Shown piece by piece: positions 15,414 to 23,886 of a stretch of 44,412 bases of DNA; positions within the stretch are counted from its first letter, which is position 1, and each line of letters begins with the position of its first letter. The stretch spans positions 1 through 44,412 of the forward strand of contig JALHRK010000012.1 of the NCBI GenBank assembly GCA_022841505.1, in the 5' to 3' direction. The notes beneath the pieces were generated by a model. That model searched no databases. It was not told the DNA's origin and was given only the letters and a program-made list of their open reading frames with translations. The translations under genes were made by a program, and so were the position numbers. Origin of the DNA: Saprospiraceae bacterium (GTDB lineage: Bacteria; Bacteroidota; Bacteroidia; Chitinophagales; Saprospiraceae).

Positions 15414-15437
15414 AACGTTCCTACAAAATTCATCATC

Positions 15438-17771
15438 ATGACGATACGAATTACGCTATTGCTTTTGTTGTCAGGGAGTTGCTTTGCCGTTTCGGCACAG
15501 GAGCCCGCACTGAAACAGACCCTGCGCGGCAAGGTATTGGATGCAGACACCCGCCAGCCCCTTGTTGGCGCCACGGTATCCCTGCTGTCCACCAATATGG
15601 GCGCCACAACCGATACTTCCGGGGCTTATCGCATCACTGGCACACCGGTAGGGCGCTATCAGCTTCAGGTCAGTTATGTGGGTTATGCCTCGCAAACCAT
15701 TCCCGAAGTGCTGGTTGAGTCCGGAAAAGAAACCGTTTTAGACCTCGAATTGCAGGAACAGGTTGAAGAAATCGGGACGGTGGTGGTGCGCGCTGCGAGA
15801 AGCGATGCAGCGGTCGCCTGCCCTACGGTGCGCAGCCTTTCCGTAGAAGAAACCCTCCGTTTCCCGGCTACTTTTTACGACCCGGCCCGGCTCGCAGCCA
15901 CTTTTGCGGGAGTTGTGAACGACAACGACCAGGCAAACGGGTTGTCGGTTCGTGGGAATTCGCCCAACGGCGCAATCTGGCGGCTTGAAGGCTTAGACAT
16001 TGTCAATCCCAACCACACACCCAATGCAGGTACGTTCAGCGATCGAACGACGCAAAACAGCGGCGGCGTTAATATCCTCAGCGCGCAGTTGCTTGATTTG
16101 ACCCATTTTTATGCCGGACCTTTCCCGGCCGGGTTTGGCAATGCGCTCTCCGGCGTTATGGATACGCGGCTCAGAAAAGGCAATAGCCAACAACGGGAAT
16201 TCACCGGACAAGCCAGCCTGATCGGACTGGATCTGGCTGCCGAAGGGCCATTTTCGCGAGATTCAGAAGCGTCCTATTTAGTCAATTACCGTTATTCGAC
16301 CATCGGATTGCTTAGCGCGATGGGCCTCGACCTCGGAGATGAGGCGATCCGGTTTCAGGATTTATCGTTCAATTTAGTTTTTCCAGGCAGTAAAGGCGCC
16401 CAATTCACCCTTTTCGGTGTGGGGGGGCAAAGTGAAAATATTTTCAAAACAGAACGGGATTCTACCCTTTGGGAATTTCAAAAAGACCGCTACGACATCA
16501 TTTTTGAGTCGCAAACCGGTATTCTGGGTGCTACCTTCACGCTCCCCGTCGGAACCGGTGGATTGTGGCATACGGCTTTGGGGTATTCCATCCTCGACAG
16601 CCGCCGCTTTGGCGACCGCTTAGATGCCAACTATCAGCCCATAAGAGAAGAAGAAGACGTTTCCGTTCAGCAAAAACTATCCATTCATAGTTTTTACAAC
16701 CAAAAATTCAATGCGCGGTCGAGGCTGCGCGCAGGGTTGTTGGCGACCCGCCAAAACTACGATTTGCTGGCCGTTCAGGCGTTCGATGAAGTGGTGGCCG
16801 AAGGAGCCGGCGGGGGTTGGTGGATTCAGCCTTATGCCAACTGGCAACAACAGTGGCGCCGGTTGACGCTCAATGCCGGACTGCAGGCTTCCTGGTTTAC
16901 TTTCAATGAAACGGGCGCCATAGAACCGCGTTTATCGTTGGAGTGGAAACCAACGGAGCATCAACACCTCAGCATCGCCTACGGCCTGCACAGTCAGTTG
17001 CAGGCGCCTCAGTTGTATTTTGCGGTTGCTGCGCCCCAGGAAAATCGCGACCTGGCTGCTACCAAAGCGCACCATCTTGCGCTGAGCTATCGCCGCGATG
17101 TCACCGAAGCGCTATATTACCGGGTGGAATTGTACCATCAGGATCTGTTCGATGTGCCGGTTAGTGCGACGGCATTTAATACCTTTTCCACGCTCAACCT
17201 CACGGAAGGCACGGTGGAGGAAGCCTTGGTCAATTCGGGCAGCGGCAGGAACTACGGGGCAGAAATTACGGTTCAGCAGCGCTTTGTGCGCAGTTTGTAT
17301 TACTTGATCAATGCAACCTGGTACACGGCGCGATACAAAGGAAGCGACCTGGTTGAGCGGCGCTCGCGTTTCGATGGTGCTTACGCCGCCAATGCCACGA
17401 TTGGCAAAGAATGGGAGCGCAAGCCCCGGAACGGCAAAACCGGAGCCTGGGGCGCGAATGTTCGGGCAATCCTGTCGGGCGGGCTTCGGGACACGCCCAT
17501 TGATGAAGCCGCCTCCGCAGCCCTTGAACGCACGATTTACCAAACGGAACGCGCGTTTGAACTGAAACTGCGCGATTACTTCCGGGTAGACCTCCGGGTA
17601 TATTACCGCCGGAACGGCGCAAACAGCAGCAGCACCCTGGCGCTGGACATCCAGAATGCGAGCAACCAGCAAAACGTGGCGTTCAGCTATTACGACGCCC
17701 AGAAAAAACAGGTGGTGGAGAAGTATCAGTTGGGGTTGATTCCCGTACTCAGCTACCGGATTGCCTTTTAA
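15438..17771 (+). CDS. TonB-dependent receptor with N-terminal carboxypeptidase-like domain
   Basis: Outer-membrane gated transporter of 777 residues. A signal peptide (TIRITLLLLLSGSCFAVSAQ) precedes a carboxypeptidase-D regulatory-like domain (LRGKVLDADTRQPLVGATVSLL..., about residues 28-115), then the plug (about 125-240, with LSVRGNSPNGAIWRLEGLDIVNPNH) and a beta-barrel ending in GLIPVLSYRIAF with terminal Phe. It is a lone receptor without a SusD partner, so its substrate (siderophore, metal complex or peptide) cannot be told. It uses TonB-ExbBD energy. The start was chosen because it begins the signal peptide and follows the TATCTTTG box. Repeat element copy B begins 4 bases after its stop. 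Confidence 0.92.
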   Translation: MTIRITLLLLLSGSCFAVSAQEPALKQTLRGKVLDADTRQPLVGATVSLLSTNMGATTDTSGAYRITGTPVGRYQLQVSYVGYASQTIPEVLVESGKETVLDLELQEQVEEIGTVVVRAARSDAAVACPTVRSLSVEETLRFPATFYDPARLAATFAGVVNDNDQANGLSVRGNSPNGAIWRLEGLDIVNPNHTPNAGTFSDRTTQNSGGVNILSAQLLDLTHFYAGPFPAGFGNALSGVMDTRLRKGNSQQREFTGQASLIGLDLAAEGPFSRDSEASYLVNYRYSTIGLLSAMGLDLGDEAIRFQDLSFNLVFPGSKGAQFTLFGVGGQSENIFKTERDSTLWEFQKDRYDIIFESQTGILGATFTLPVGTGGLWHTALGYSILDSRRFGDRLDANYQPIREEEDVSVQQKLSIHSFYNQKFNARSRLRAGLLATRQNYDLLAVQAFDEVVAEGAGGGWWIQPYANWQQQWRRLTLNAGLQASWFTFNETGAIEPRLSLEWKPTEHQHLSIAYGLHSQLQAPQLYFAVAAPQENRDLAATKAHHLALSYRRDVTEALYYRVELYHQDLFDVPVSATAFNTFSTLNLTEGTVEEALVNSGSGRNYGAEITVQQRFVRSLYYLINATWYTARYKGSDLVERRSRFDGAYAANATIGKEWERKPRNGKTGAWGANVRAILSGGLRDTPIDEAASAALERTIYQTERAFELKLRDYFRVDLRVYYRRNGANSSSTLALDIQNASNQQNVAFSYYDAQKKQVVEKYQLGLIPVLSYRIAF

Positions 17772-17774
17772 GGT

Positions 17775-17894
17775 GAGTATGTTTTATAGCTCGATAGCTG
17801 CGTTATGTTTGGCCCCAAAATCGGTCATTTACGCAAGTAAACTCCCGTTTTTGGGGCCAAACATGCCTTGCTCTCGAACTCTAAAAACATACTC
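17775..17894. repeat. Large hairpin repeat element, copy B (inverted)
   Basis: The same core as copies A and C but in opposite orientation. The outer arms are GAGTATGTTTT (17775-17785) and AAAACATACTC (17884-17894), different in sequence from the arms of the other copies yet fully complementary to each other. The second stem is TTTGGCCCCAAAA / TTTTTGGGGCCAAA. It starts immediately after the TonB-receptor stop and probably terminates that transcript. Confidence 0.9.
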
Positions 17895-17919
17895 AGAGCT
17901 AAATATCAGATAGCTGCCC

Positions 17920-17927
17920 TATCTTTG
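17920..17927 (+). promoter_or_regulatory. Promoter -7 box before metF
   Basis: TATCTTTG matches TAnnTTTG exactly, 62 bases before the metF start. The heptamer array that follows would therefore lie in the 5' leader of the metF messenger. Confidence 0.45.
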
Positions 17928-17928
17928 T

Positions 17929-17977
17929 TATCTGAAATCTAATGTCTTATATCTAATATCTGAAATCTAATATCTTC
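17929..17977. repeat. Heptamer tandem array before metF
   Basis: Seven uninterrupted 7-mers: TATCTGA, AATCTAA, TGTCTTA, TATCTAA, TATCTGA, AATCTAA, TATCTTC. They are the reverse complement of the TTAGATA type found before ybeY and the dadA-like gene. The array ends 12 bases before the metF ATG. Confidence 0.88.
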
Positions 17978-17989
17978 ATTGACACACAC

Positions 17990-18946
17990 ATGAAAGTCAC
18001 AGAATATTTTGAAAAGGCCGCAGGCCGGACGCTCATTTCTTTTGAAGTTTTACCGCCGCTCAAAGGTGGCCGGATGCAGGCTATTTTTGATACGCTCGAT
18101 CCGCTGATGGAATTCAAACCGCCGTTCATTGACGTGACCTACCACCGGGAAGAATTTGTGTACAACAAGCGCGACAGTGGATATTATGAAAAAACAGCCA
18201 TCCGCAAGCGCCCGGGAACCGTCGGTATTTGCGCAGCCATCATGCATCGTTACGGCGTGGATGCCGTGCCGCACCTGATTTGTGGCGGCTTTTCCAAAGA
18301 GGATACCGAAAATGCGCTCATTGACCTCAACTTCCTGAACATCAAAAACGTGCTGGCCATCCGGGGCGATGCGCGCAAGTTTGAGGGGCAGTTCGTTCCC
18401 GAAGAAGGGGGAAACCACTATGCGCTTGACCTCGTGAAACAGATCGCGGATATGAACCAGGGCCGCTATTTGGATGACAACATCGAAAATGGCGAACGGA
18501 CAGATTTTTGCATCGGCATCGCCGGGTACCCGGAGAAACATTTTGAAGCGCCCAACCTCGATCTGGATATGAATTTCACCAAACAAAAGATAGAAGCAGG
18601 CGCGCAATACATTGTCACACAGATGTTTTTCGACAATGCCAAATATTTCGAATATGTGAAAAAGTGCCGGGAAGCAGGCATTACGGCGCCGATCGTGCCC
18701 GGGTTAAAGCCAATCACCAAACAGTACCAACTCAGCTCCATTCCGCGCATGTTTTACATTGATCTTCCGGAAGACCTTGTCAAATCTGTGCTTGCCGCAA
18801 AAGGGCCCGAACAGATTACGCAGGCCGGCATCGAATGGTGTATCCAACAATCAAAAGAACTGAAAGCGGCGGGCGTGCCTTGCCTGCACTACTACACGAT
18901 GGGCGACGTGGCCACGATCCGAAAAATTGCAGAATCCGTTTATTAA
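17990..18946 (+). CDS. metF: Methylenetetrahydrofolate reductase
   Basis: Flavoenzyme of 318 residues that reduces 5,10-methylene-THF to 5-methyl-THF, the methyl donor for methionine synthesis. Family features are the opening ISFEVLPPLKGG (with the conserved Glu that acts in catalysis), FIDVTYH, the LICGGFSKEDTENALIDL and LNIKNVLAIRGDA strands of the TIM barrel, GIAGYPEKHFEAPN and AQYIVTQMFFDNAKYFEYV. Length is slightly above the 296 residues of E. coli MetF. The ATG follows the heptamer array. The aldehyde dehydrogenase starts 9 bases after its stop, so the two are probably cotranscribed, though a metabolic link is not obvious. Confidence 0.95.
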   Translation: MKVTEYFEKAAGRTLISFEVLPPLKGGRMQAIFDTLDPLMEFKPPFIDVTYHREEFVYNKRDSGYYEKTAIRKRPGTVGICAAIMHRYGVDAVPHLICGGFSKEDTENALIDLNFLNIKNVLAIRGDARKFEGQFVPEEGGNHYALDLVKQIADMNQGRYLDDNIENGERTDFCIGIAGYPEKHFEAPNLDLDMNFTKQKIEAGAQYIVTQMFFDNAKYFEYVKKCREAGITAPIVPGLKPITKQYQLSSIPRMFYIDLPEDLVKSVLAAKGPEQITQAGIEWCIQQSKELKAAGVPCLHYYTMGDVATIRKIAESVY

Positions 18947-18955
18947 GCGTTCAAG

Positions 18956-20404
18956 ATGGAACACCAGATCCAAAATTACATCGGCGGCGATTGGCATGCG
19001 GCTCAATCCGGCGCATATTTAGACAACTACCAACCGGCAACCGGCAAGGTCTATTCCCGCCTGCCCGATTCGGATGCGCGCGATGTGGAATTGGCCGTGG
19101 AAGCTGCCCGGAAAGCCTTGCCGCACTGGTCTAAATGCGGCGCACAGGAGCGTTTTCAGATTCTGATGCGGGTAGCCGACCTGATCGAACGCGACATAGA
19201 AAGCTTTGCCAGCGCGGAAAGCGCCGACTCCGGCAAAGCACGCACTTTGGCGCGGACGGTGGATATTCCGAGGGCAATTGCCAATTTTCGATTTTTTGCA
19301 ACCGCCATCCTGCACTTCAGTTCGGAAGCGCACCCCATGGAAGGGGAAGCGGTGAATTTCACCCTTCGGCAACCATTGGGCATTGTGGGTTGCATCTCCC
19401 CCTGGAACCTGCCACTCTACCTGTTTACCTGGAAAATAGCGCCGGCCCTGGCCACCGGCAATTGCGTCATCGCCAAACCGTCTGAATTGACGCCTATGAC
19501 CGCTTACTTGCTGACAAAAGTCTGCGCGGAAGCGGGGCTGCCCGCGGGCGTGCTCAACATCCTGCACGGGCTGGGCGGCAAAGTTGGGCAAGCCATCGTA
19601 GAGCATCCGGAAATTAAAGCCATTTCGTTTACCGGCGGTACGGCCACCGGGCGCAGCATCGCGCAAACGGCGGCGCCCATGTTCAAAAAACTGTCGCTCG
19701 AACTGGGCGGCAAAAACCCGGTGCTAATTTTCGCGGACGCGCCGTTTGAAGAAATGCTGAACACGACCGTCCGTTCTTCTTTTGCCAATAACGGCCAGAT
19801 TTGCCTTTGTGGCTCGCGCATTTATATCCAACGGCCGATTTACGAGCAGTTCCGCGAAGCATTTGTGGCGCGGGTGAAGGCCCTGCGCGTCGGCGATCCG
19901 GAAGCTCCGGATACAAACCAGGGGGCCTTGGTTTCGCAACAACACTTAGAAAAAGTGGCCGGTTATATCCGCCTTGCTCAGGAAGAAGGCGGTAAAATCC
20001 TTTGCGGAGGTCAACGAGTGGAAATGCCCGGCGAACTGGCAGGCGGCTATTATTTGCAACCCACGGTGATTGAAGGCTTGCCCATCGGATGCCGCACCAA
20101 CCAGGAAGAAATATTCGGGCCGGTGGTCACCATCGCGCCTTTCGATACCGAAGAAGAAGGTTTGGCTTTCGCCAATGGCACCAATTACGGCCTTGCTGCC
20201 ACCGTGTGGACCAACGACCTGATGCGCGCGCACCGCGTGGCGGAGCAGCTCCATTTCGGGATTGTCTGGATCAACTGCTGGATGTTGCGCGACCTGCGCA
20301 CCCCTTTCGGCGGGGTTCGCCAGTCCGGGGTTGGCCGGGAAGGCGGTTTGGAGGCGTTGCGGTTTTTTACAGAACCTAAAAACGTATGTATCCGCTACTG
20401 GTAG
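18956..20404 (+). CDS. Aldehyde dehydrogenase, ALDH8A1-like (2-aminomuconic semialdehyde type)
   Basis: NAD-dependent aldehyde dehydrogenase of 482 residues. Catalytic Cys283 lies in SSFANNGQICLCGSR and the general base Glu249 in LSLELGGKNP; their 34-residue spacing is canonical. GCISPWNLPLYLFTWKIAPAL and ITFTGGT-like SFTGGTATGRSIA form the NAD site. The CLCGSRIYIQ segment is most like ALDH8A1/2-hydroxymuconic or 2-aminomuconic semialdehyde dehydrogenases of kynurenine and catechol meta-cleavage routes. No other kynurenine gene is visible here, so substrate is a family-based inference. It ends one base from the convergent NTF2-like gene stop, leaving no room for a separate terminator. Confidence 0.92.
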   Translation: MEHQIQNYIGGDWHAAQSGAYLDNYQPATGKVYSRLPDSDARDVELAVEAARKALPHWSKCGAQERFQILMRVADLIERDIESFASAESADSGKARTLARTVDIPRAIANFRFFATAILHFSSEAHPMEGEAVNFTLRQPLGIVGCISPWNLPLYLFTWKIAPALATGNCVIAKPSELTPMTAYLLTKVCAEAGLPAGVLNILHGLGGKVGQAIVEHPEIKAISFTGGTATGRSIAQTAAPMFKKLSLELGGKNPVLIFADAPFEEMLNTTVRSSFANNGQICLCGSRIYIQRPIYEQFREAFVARVKALRVGDPEAPDTNQGALVSQQHLEKVAGYIRLAQEEGGKILCGGQRVEMPGELAGGYYLQPTVIEGLPIGCRTNQEEIFGPVVTIAPFDTEEEGLAFANGTNYGLAATVWTNDLMRAHRVAEQLHFGIVWINCWMLRDLRTPFGGVRQSGVGREGGLEALRFFTEPKNVCIRYW

Positions 20405-20405
20405 C

Positions 20406-20807
20406 CTAACCGCTTACCAATTTCAACCACAACGGCAAATTGTAATACGTTGTCACCCGGCAAATTTTCCCGTTTTTCACTTCCAAAAAAGCTCCGGCGG
20501 GCAGCACGTAGGATTGGCCGTGCGCCGGTGGCATGCCTTCGTCGCCTTTTTTGTAAATGCCGTGTACGACAAATTCCGCCGCGATGCGTTCTCCCGTGTC
20601 ATTGCTCATGAAGACCAGATCGTGGAGGGTTTCTTCGTAAGATTCGTCCATTTGTTGCAGAAACTGCGTGTACAATTCCTGTCCGATCCGCACTTCGCCC
20701 TGGTTGACTTCGTGGCGAATTTCGGGGTCAACCAAAGCGATCATACCCGCCCAGTTTTTTTGGTTAAACGCAGCGTAATATTGTTTTACAATTTCCAGAG
20801 ATTGCAT
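20406..20807 (-). CDS. NTF2-like/SnoaL-type protein
   Basis: 133-residue soluble protein of the NTF2-like cone fold, in the ketosteroid-isomerase/SnoaL-like group. Recognisable parts are the opening LEIVKQYYAAFNQKNWAGMIALVDPEIRHEVNQGEVRIG and the closing strands AAEFVVHGIYKKGDEG..., GAFLEVKNGKICRVTTYYNL. Such proteins serve as isomerases, hydrolases or ligand binders, and the substrate cannot be read from sequence. The ATG at 20807 (MQSLEIVKQ) was chosen over one 17 codons upstream, because the fold starts there. Confidence 0.85.
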   Translation of the reverse strand: MQSLEIVKQYYAAFNQKNWAGMIALVDPEIRHEVNQGEVRIGQELYTQFLQQMDESYEETLHDLVFMSNDTGERIAAEFVVHGIYKKGDEGMPPAHGQSYVLPAGAFLEVKNGKICRVTTYYNLPLWLKLVSG

Positions 20808-20975
20808 TCGACAGAAGAATTTTAGATTGTTTTTGACAAGAGATTTTGCAGAAAACAACCAACTTAGGAATAAGTTAAAATCAGAGCATGTTCAAATTCC
20901 ATGGCAGCACTTTTAGCTTAATCCACGTCTCTAAAATGATGTTTATACCTTTCCCTATCTAAACATGGTTGATGT

Positions 20976-21707
20976 ATGAAAAAAGAATTGCTCTTCTGCT
21001 TTGTTTTCATGGCAGCCATCCCCCTCGTTTCCGCGCAAAGCACTTGCCTGATCGGGTTACACGGCGGGGTAACTCAAAGTAAATATGTAACACCAGGCGG
21101 ACTCAGCCAACCTTTTCACCGCCAGGAGTCATTTTTCACCGCCAATGCTGGCATAAGCCTGCAGCAGGATTTTAAAGAGAAATTTTACTGGCAAACGGCT
21201 TTACACTATGTAGAATTCGGTGATCGGGTAAAAACAACGGAGGATTTAAGATGGCCAAGTGAATACGATGTTAATGGTGATTATGTACGCGATCCTGCTT
21301 TGCCGCACCGCATACGATATCAGCAAAAAACCGATTATGTAACCTTGCGGGCAGGGGCGGGGTATTACCTCTTGCGAACGGAAAAATTCGGACTTGGGGT
21401 GATGCCTTTTGCGGAAGCCGGATTTTTTATTAAAAACAAAAACGAACAGCAGCTCCTATACGATGATGGCAAAATAGATTTCAACTCCGGCGGTGGATAT
21501 TATGGGGACTCAGCGTTCCGCAACGTAAATGCGTCCGTAGGTCTTGCTCTCAGCTTTCAGGCAAAGGTCGCTTCGAAATTTGATGTTTTTCTTGCCCCGG
21601 ATGCTTCCTATCAATTGCTGTCGGCGACTGTTGAAAATGGCTCCAATGCCAGTACGCGCCGCTATTTTGTAGTTGGGCTGAATGCCGGCGTTTTTTATCG
21701 GCTTTGA
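20976..21707 (+). CDS. Outer-membrane beta-barrel protein, paralogue 1
   Basis: 243 residues with a signal peptide (KKELLFCFVFMAAIPLVSAQ), then alternating amphipathic strands ending in AGVFYRL, the profile of a small (about 8-strand) PorT/OmpW-like outer-membrane barrel. Landmark segments shared with the next gene are LIGLHGGVTQS, QDFKEKFYWQT, YVRDPALPHR, YQQKTDY, LRAGAGYYLLRTEKFGLGVMPFAEAGFFIKNK and SKFDVFLAPDASYQLL. Function is unknown; such barrels often serve as ligand-binding or structural surface proteins. It is the first of a tandem pair on the plus strand, without an obvious TAnnTTTG box. Confidence 0.82.
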   Translation: MKKELLFCFVFMAAIPLVSAQSTCLIGLHGGVTQSKYVTPGGLSQPFHRQESFFTANAGISLQQDFKEKFYWQTALHYVEFGDRVKTTEDLRWPSEYDVNGDYVRDPALPHRIRYQQKTDYVTLRAGAGYYLLRTEKFGLGVMPFAEAGFFIKNKNEQQLLYDDGKIDFNSGGGYYGDSAFRNVNASVGLALSFQAKVASKFDVFLAPDASYQLLSATVENGSNASTRRYFVVGLNAGVFYRL

Positions 21708-21848
21708 TGACTGGTGCTTGAGCGGACATCGTGCTGCCCGGGAATAAGTTAAATTTTGTTAAAACCAATTTTACCATGCAGCGAAATGCACTTTTCCCAG
21801 CTTATACTGAAAACGTCTAATTCTTTCCCACCTAAACAAAATGAATGT

Positions 21849-22580
21849 ATGAAAAAAGAATTGCTCTTTTCCCTTTGTTTCCTTGCAGGAACCACCCTGC
21901 TTTCCGCGCAAAGCAATTGCCTGATGGGTTTACACGGCGGGGTCACCCAAAGTCAATATATAAGACCGGACGGAGCCCACCGAGCTTTTAGCAACCGGGA
22001 GCCATTATTCAGCGCCAATGTTGGCATAAGCCTGCGACAGGATTTTAAAGAGAAATTTTACTGGCAAACGACTTTACAGTATCTACAATTCGGTCAGCGG
22101 GTAGTGGTGGAGGATAATTTAATGTGGGGCAGTGAACACGACGGGAGCGGGGGTTATGTACGCGATCCTGCTTTGCCGCACCGCATGGAGTACCAGCAAA
22201 AAACCGACTATCTAACTTTGCGGGCAGGATTGGGGTATTACCTCTTACGCACGGAAAAATTCGGACTTGGGGTGATGCCTTTTGCGGAAGCCGGATTTTT
22301 TATAAAAAACAAAGACGAGCAACGGCTCGTATACGATAATGGTAATGTAGATTCCAGCTCCGGACTTGATTATTATGGCGAGCGTGAGTTTCGGAAAGTA
22401 AACGCCTCAGCAGGTCTTGCCCTCAGCTTTCAGGCAAAGGTGGCTTCAAAGTTTGATGTTTTTCTAGCCCCGGATGCTTCCTATCAATTGCTGGCGGCGA
22501 CTGTTGGCAATGGTGACAATAGCGATACACGCCGTTATTTTGCAATGGGGCTGAATGCGGGCGTTTTTTATCGGCTGTAA
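21849..22580 (+). CDS. Outer-membrane beta-barrel protein, paralogue 2
   Basis: Also 243 residues, with signal peptide KKELLFSLCFLAGTTLLSAQ and the same strand pattern as the gene before it. Differences cluster in predicted loops (for example QYIRPDGAHRAFSNREPLF for KYVTPGGLSQPFHRQESFF, and EDNLMWGSEHDGSGGYV for TEDLRWPSEYDVNGDYV), while strands are nearly unchanged, as expected for surface-exposed loop divergence. ATG at 21849 was chosen because it matches the paralogue start and opens the signal peptide; an in-frame start 31 codons upstream lies in the duplicated leader. It converges with the dadA-like gene. Confidence 0.82.
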   Translation: MKKELLFSLCFLAGTTLLSAQSNCLMGLHGGVTQSQYIRPDGAHRAFSNREPLFSANVGISLRQDFKEKFYWQTTLQYLQFGQRVVVEDNLMWGSEHDGSGGYVRDPALPHRMEYQQKTDYLTLRAGLGYYLLRTEKFGLGVMPFAEAGFFIKNKDEQRLVYDNGNVDSSSGLDYYGEREFRKVNASAGLALSFQAKVASKFDVFLAPDASYQLLAATVGNGDNSDTRRYFAMGLNAGVFYRL

Positions 22581-22583
22581 TGC

Positions 22584-22637
22584 GTTTGAGGTGGGGTGGT
22601 GCTTTAGCTCCGGCGCTCGTACCGCCCCACCTCAAAC
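22584..22637. terminator. Inverted repeat between barrel paralogue 2 and the dadA-like gene
   Basis: GTTTGAGGTGGGG (22584-22596) is complementary to CCCCACCTCAAAC (22625-22637). The right arm lies inside the last codons of the dadA-like gene, whose stop codon falls in the loop. It can act as a shared terminator for the convergent genes, although no T-run follows on either strand. Confidence 0.55.
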
Positions 22638-23878
22638 AACCCCATCCCAACCGAAGGCGCTTTACCCATCATCATTTCCGAAATCAATTTCCCGGTAGCC
22701 GGCGCTAAGCTCAGGCCCATCATGGCGTGGCCGGTAGCGACGCTGAGGTTGTCGTGCCCATGCGAGCGGCCAATATAAGGCAGGCCGTCGGGTGAACAAG
22801 GGCGCAGACCGTGCCAGATGTTCGGCTCCCGGGGCATTTCTACCGCGTAGCCGTTGAAATATTGGGGAATGGCTTTGACGATGCCCCGCACCCGGTTCAA
22901 GTTGATGGTTTCGTTCAGGCCTCCGATTTCCATGGTGCCGCCAAAACGGATCAATTGATCGGCCATCGGCGTTATAGCCACGCGGGCTTCCGTCAAAATG
23001 GAGGGAAAACGCAGACGCTGGCCTTCGCGTTGCGGCAAGGTGAAACTGTAGCCTTTCCCTGCCTGAATGGGCAGGTTTAGCCGGAGCGCCCGTCCCAGGT
23101 TTTGCGACCAGGCGCCGGTGGCCAACAGCAGTTCATCTACAGGCAGGCTTTGTGCTTGTCCGTTCCGGCTTATTTTCAATTGGGTGATGCGTTTGTTTCT
23201 GAATTCAAAATCGAGTACGGTGGTTTCGGTCAGGATTTCAACGCCAGCTCCAATCAGGTATTCCCGCATTTGCTGCATGAACGCGTTGGGGTGCAGGTGG
23301 GCGTCGCCGGGGTAGTACACAGCTCCCGCCACTTCGGGTTTAATTTCCGGCTCCAGGGCGTTCAGGGCTGCTTTCGACAATACCCGGGCCTCGATGCCCA
23401 GCGCGTTGGCCTGTTCCGCGACAGCGGCCTCTTCGGCCAAGGTGTGCTCCGATTTGCAGAGCATCATCAAACCTTTTTCTTCAAAAGAAAATTGAAATCC
23501 GGGTTGTTGTGCGAGCTCGTGGTAAAGGGATTTGCTCAGCAGACTCAGGTCGCGCAGCGCAGGGGCGGCTGCCGTCACGCGTTTTTGGGTGGCAGCCCGG
23601 TAGAATTCCCAGCCCCAACTGAAAAGTTCCCAACTGAGCCTGGGTTTTACAAAAAACGGACTTTCGGCATTGAACATCCAGCGAATGCCTTGTTCGATCA
23701 TACCCGGCGCGGCTAAAGGAATAAAATGGCTGGGGACGATCATGCCGGCGTTGCCAAACGAGCAGCCGTCCGCGACAGCGTTGCGCTCAATCAAAGTAAC
23801 GGAGCAGTTCTCCTGCACCAGGTAATACGCAGAACAAAGGCCGATGACGCCGCCGCCAATGATGGTGATGTGTGGCAT
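22604..23878 (-). CDS. FAD-dependent D-amino-acid dehydrogenase-like oxidoreductase (DadA family)
   Basis: 424 residues. The N-terminal Rossmann motif IGGGVIGLCSAYYL binds FAD, SFGNAGMIVPSHFIPLAAPG is the DadA-type flavin segment, and the C-terminal WHGLRPCSPDGLPYIGRS...NLSVATGHAMMGLSLAPATGKLISEM closes the FAD site. Known relatives oxidise D-amino acids (DadA) or cis-4-hydroxy-D-proline, feeding electrons to the respiratory chain. No racemase or hydroxyproline epimerase gene is adjacent, so the substrate is unresolved. The ATG gives MPHITIIGGG, the expected start. A heptamer array lies 8 bases upstream. Confidence 0.9.
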   Translation of the reverse strand: MPHITIIGGGVIGLCSAYYLVQENCSVTLIERNAVADGCSFGNAGMIVPSHFIPLAAPGMIEQGIRWMFNAESPFFVKPRLSWELFSWGWEFYRAATQKRVTAAAPALRDLSLLSKSLYHELAQQPGFQFSFEEKGLMMLCKSEHTLAEEAAVAEQANALGIEARVLSKAALNALEPEIKPEVAGAVYYPGDAHLHPNAFMQQMREYLIGAGVEILTETTVLDFEFRNKRITQLKISRNGQAQSLPVDELLLATGAWSQNLGRALRLNLPIQAGKGYSFTLPQREGQRLRFPSILTEARVAITPMADQLIRFGGTMEIGGLNETINLNRVRGIVKAIPQYFNGYAVEMPREPNIWHGLRPCSPDGLPYIGRSHGHDNLSVATGHAMMGLSLAPATGKLISEMMMGKAPSVGMGLFEVGRYERRS

Positions 23879-23886
23879 TATTTTAT

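Larger units (their letters stand above)
20867..22580 (+). repeat. Tandem duplication of an outer-membrane barrel gene with its leader
   Basis: The segment starting GGAATAAGTT at 20867 is repeated at 21741, an offset of 874 bases; the start codons are offset by 873. Both units hold a 243-codon gene with long stretches of identical sequence, including ATGAAAAAAGAATTGCTCTT and the region around 21176 and 22049. Divergence is moderate, so the duplication is not fresh. Confidence 0.85.

Noticed and set aside
15294-15437. Upstream in-frame start for the TonB-dependent receptor
   Set aside because: It would put the TATCTTTG box inside the gene and precede the signal peptide with a non-signal segment.
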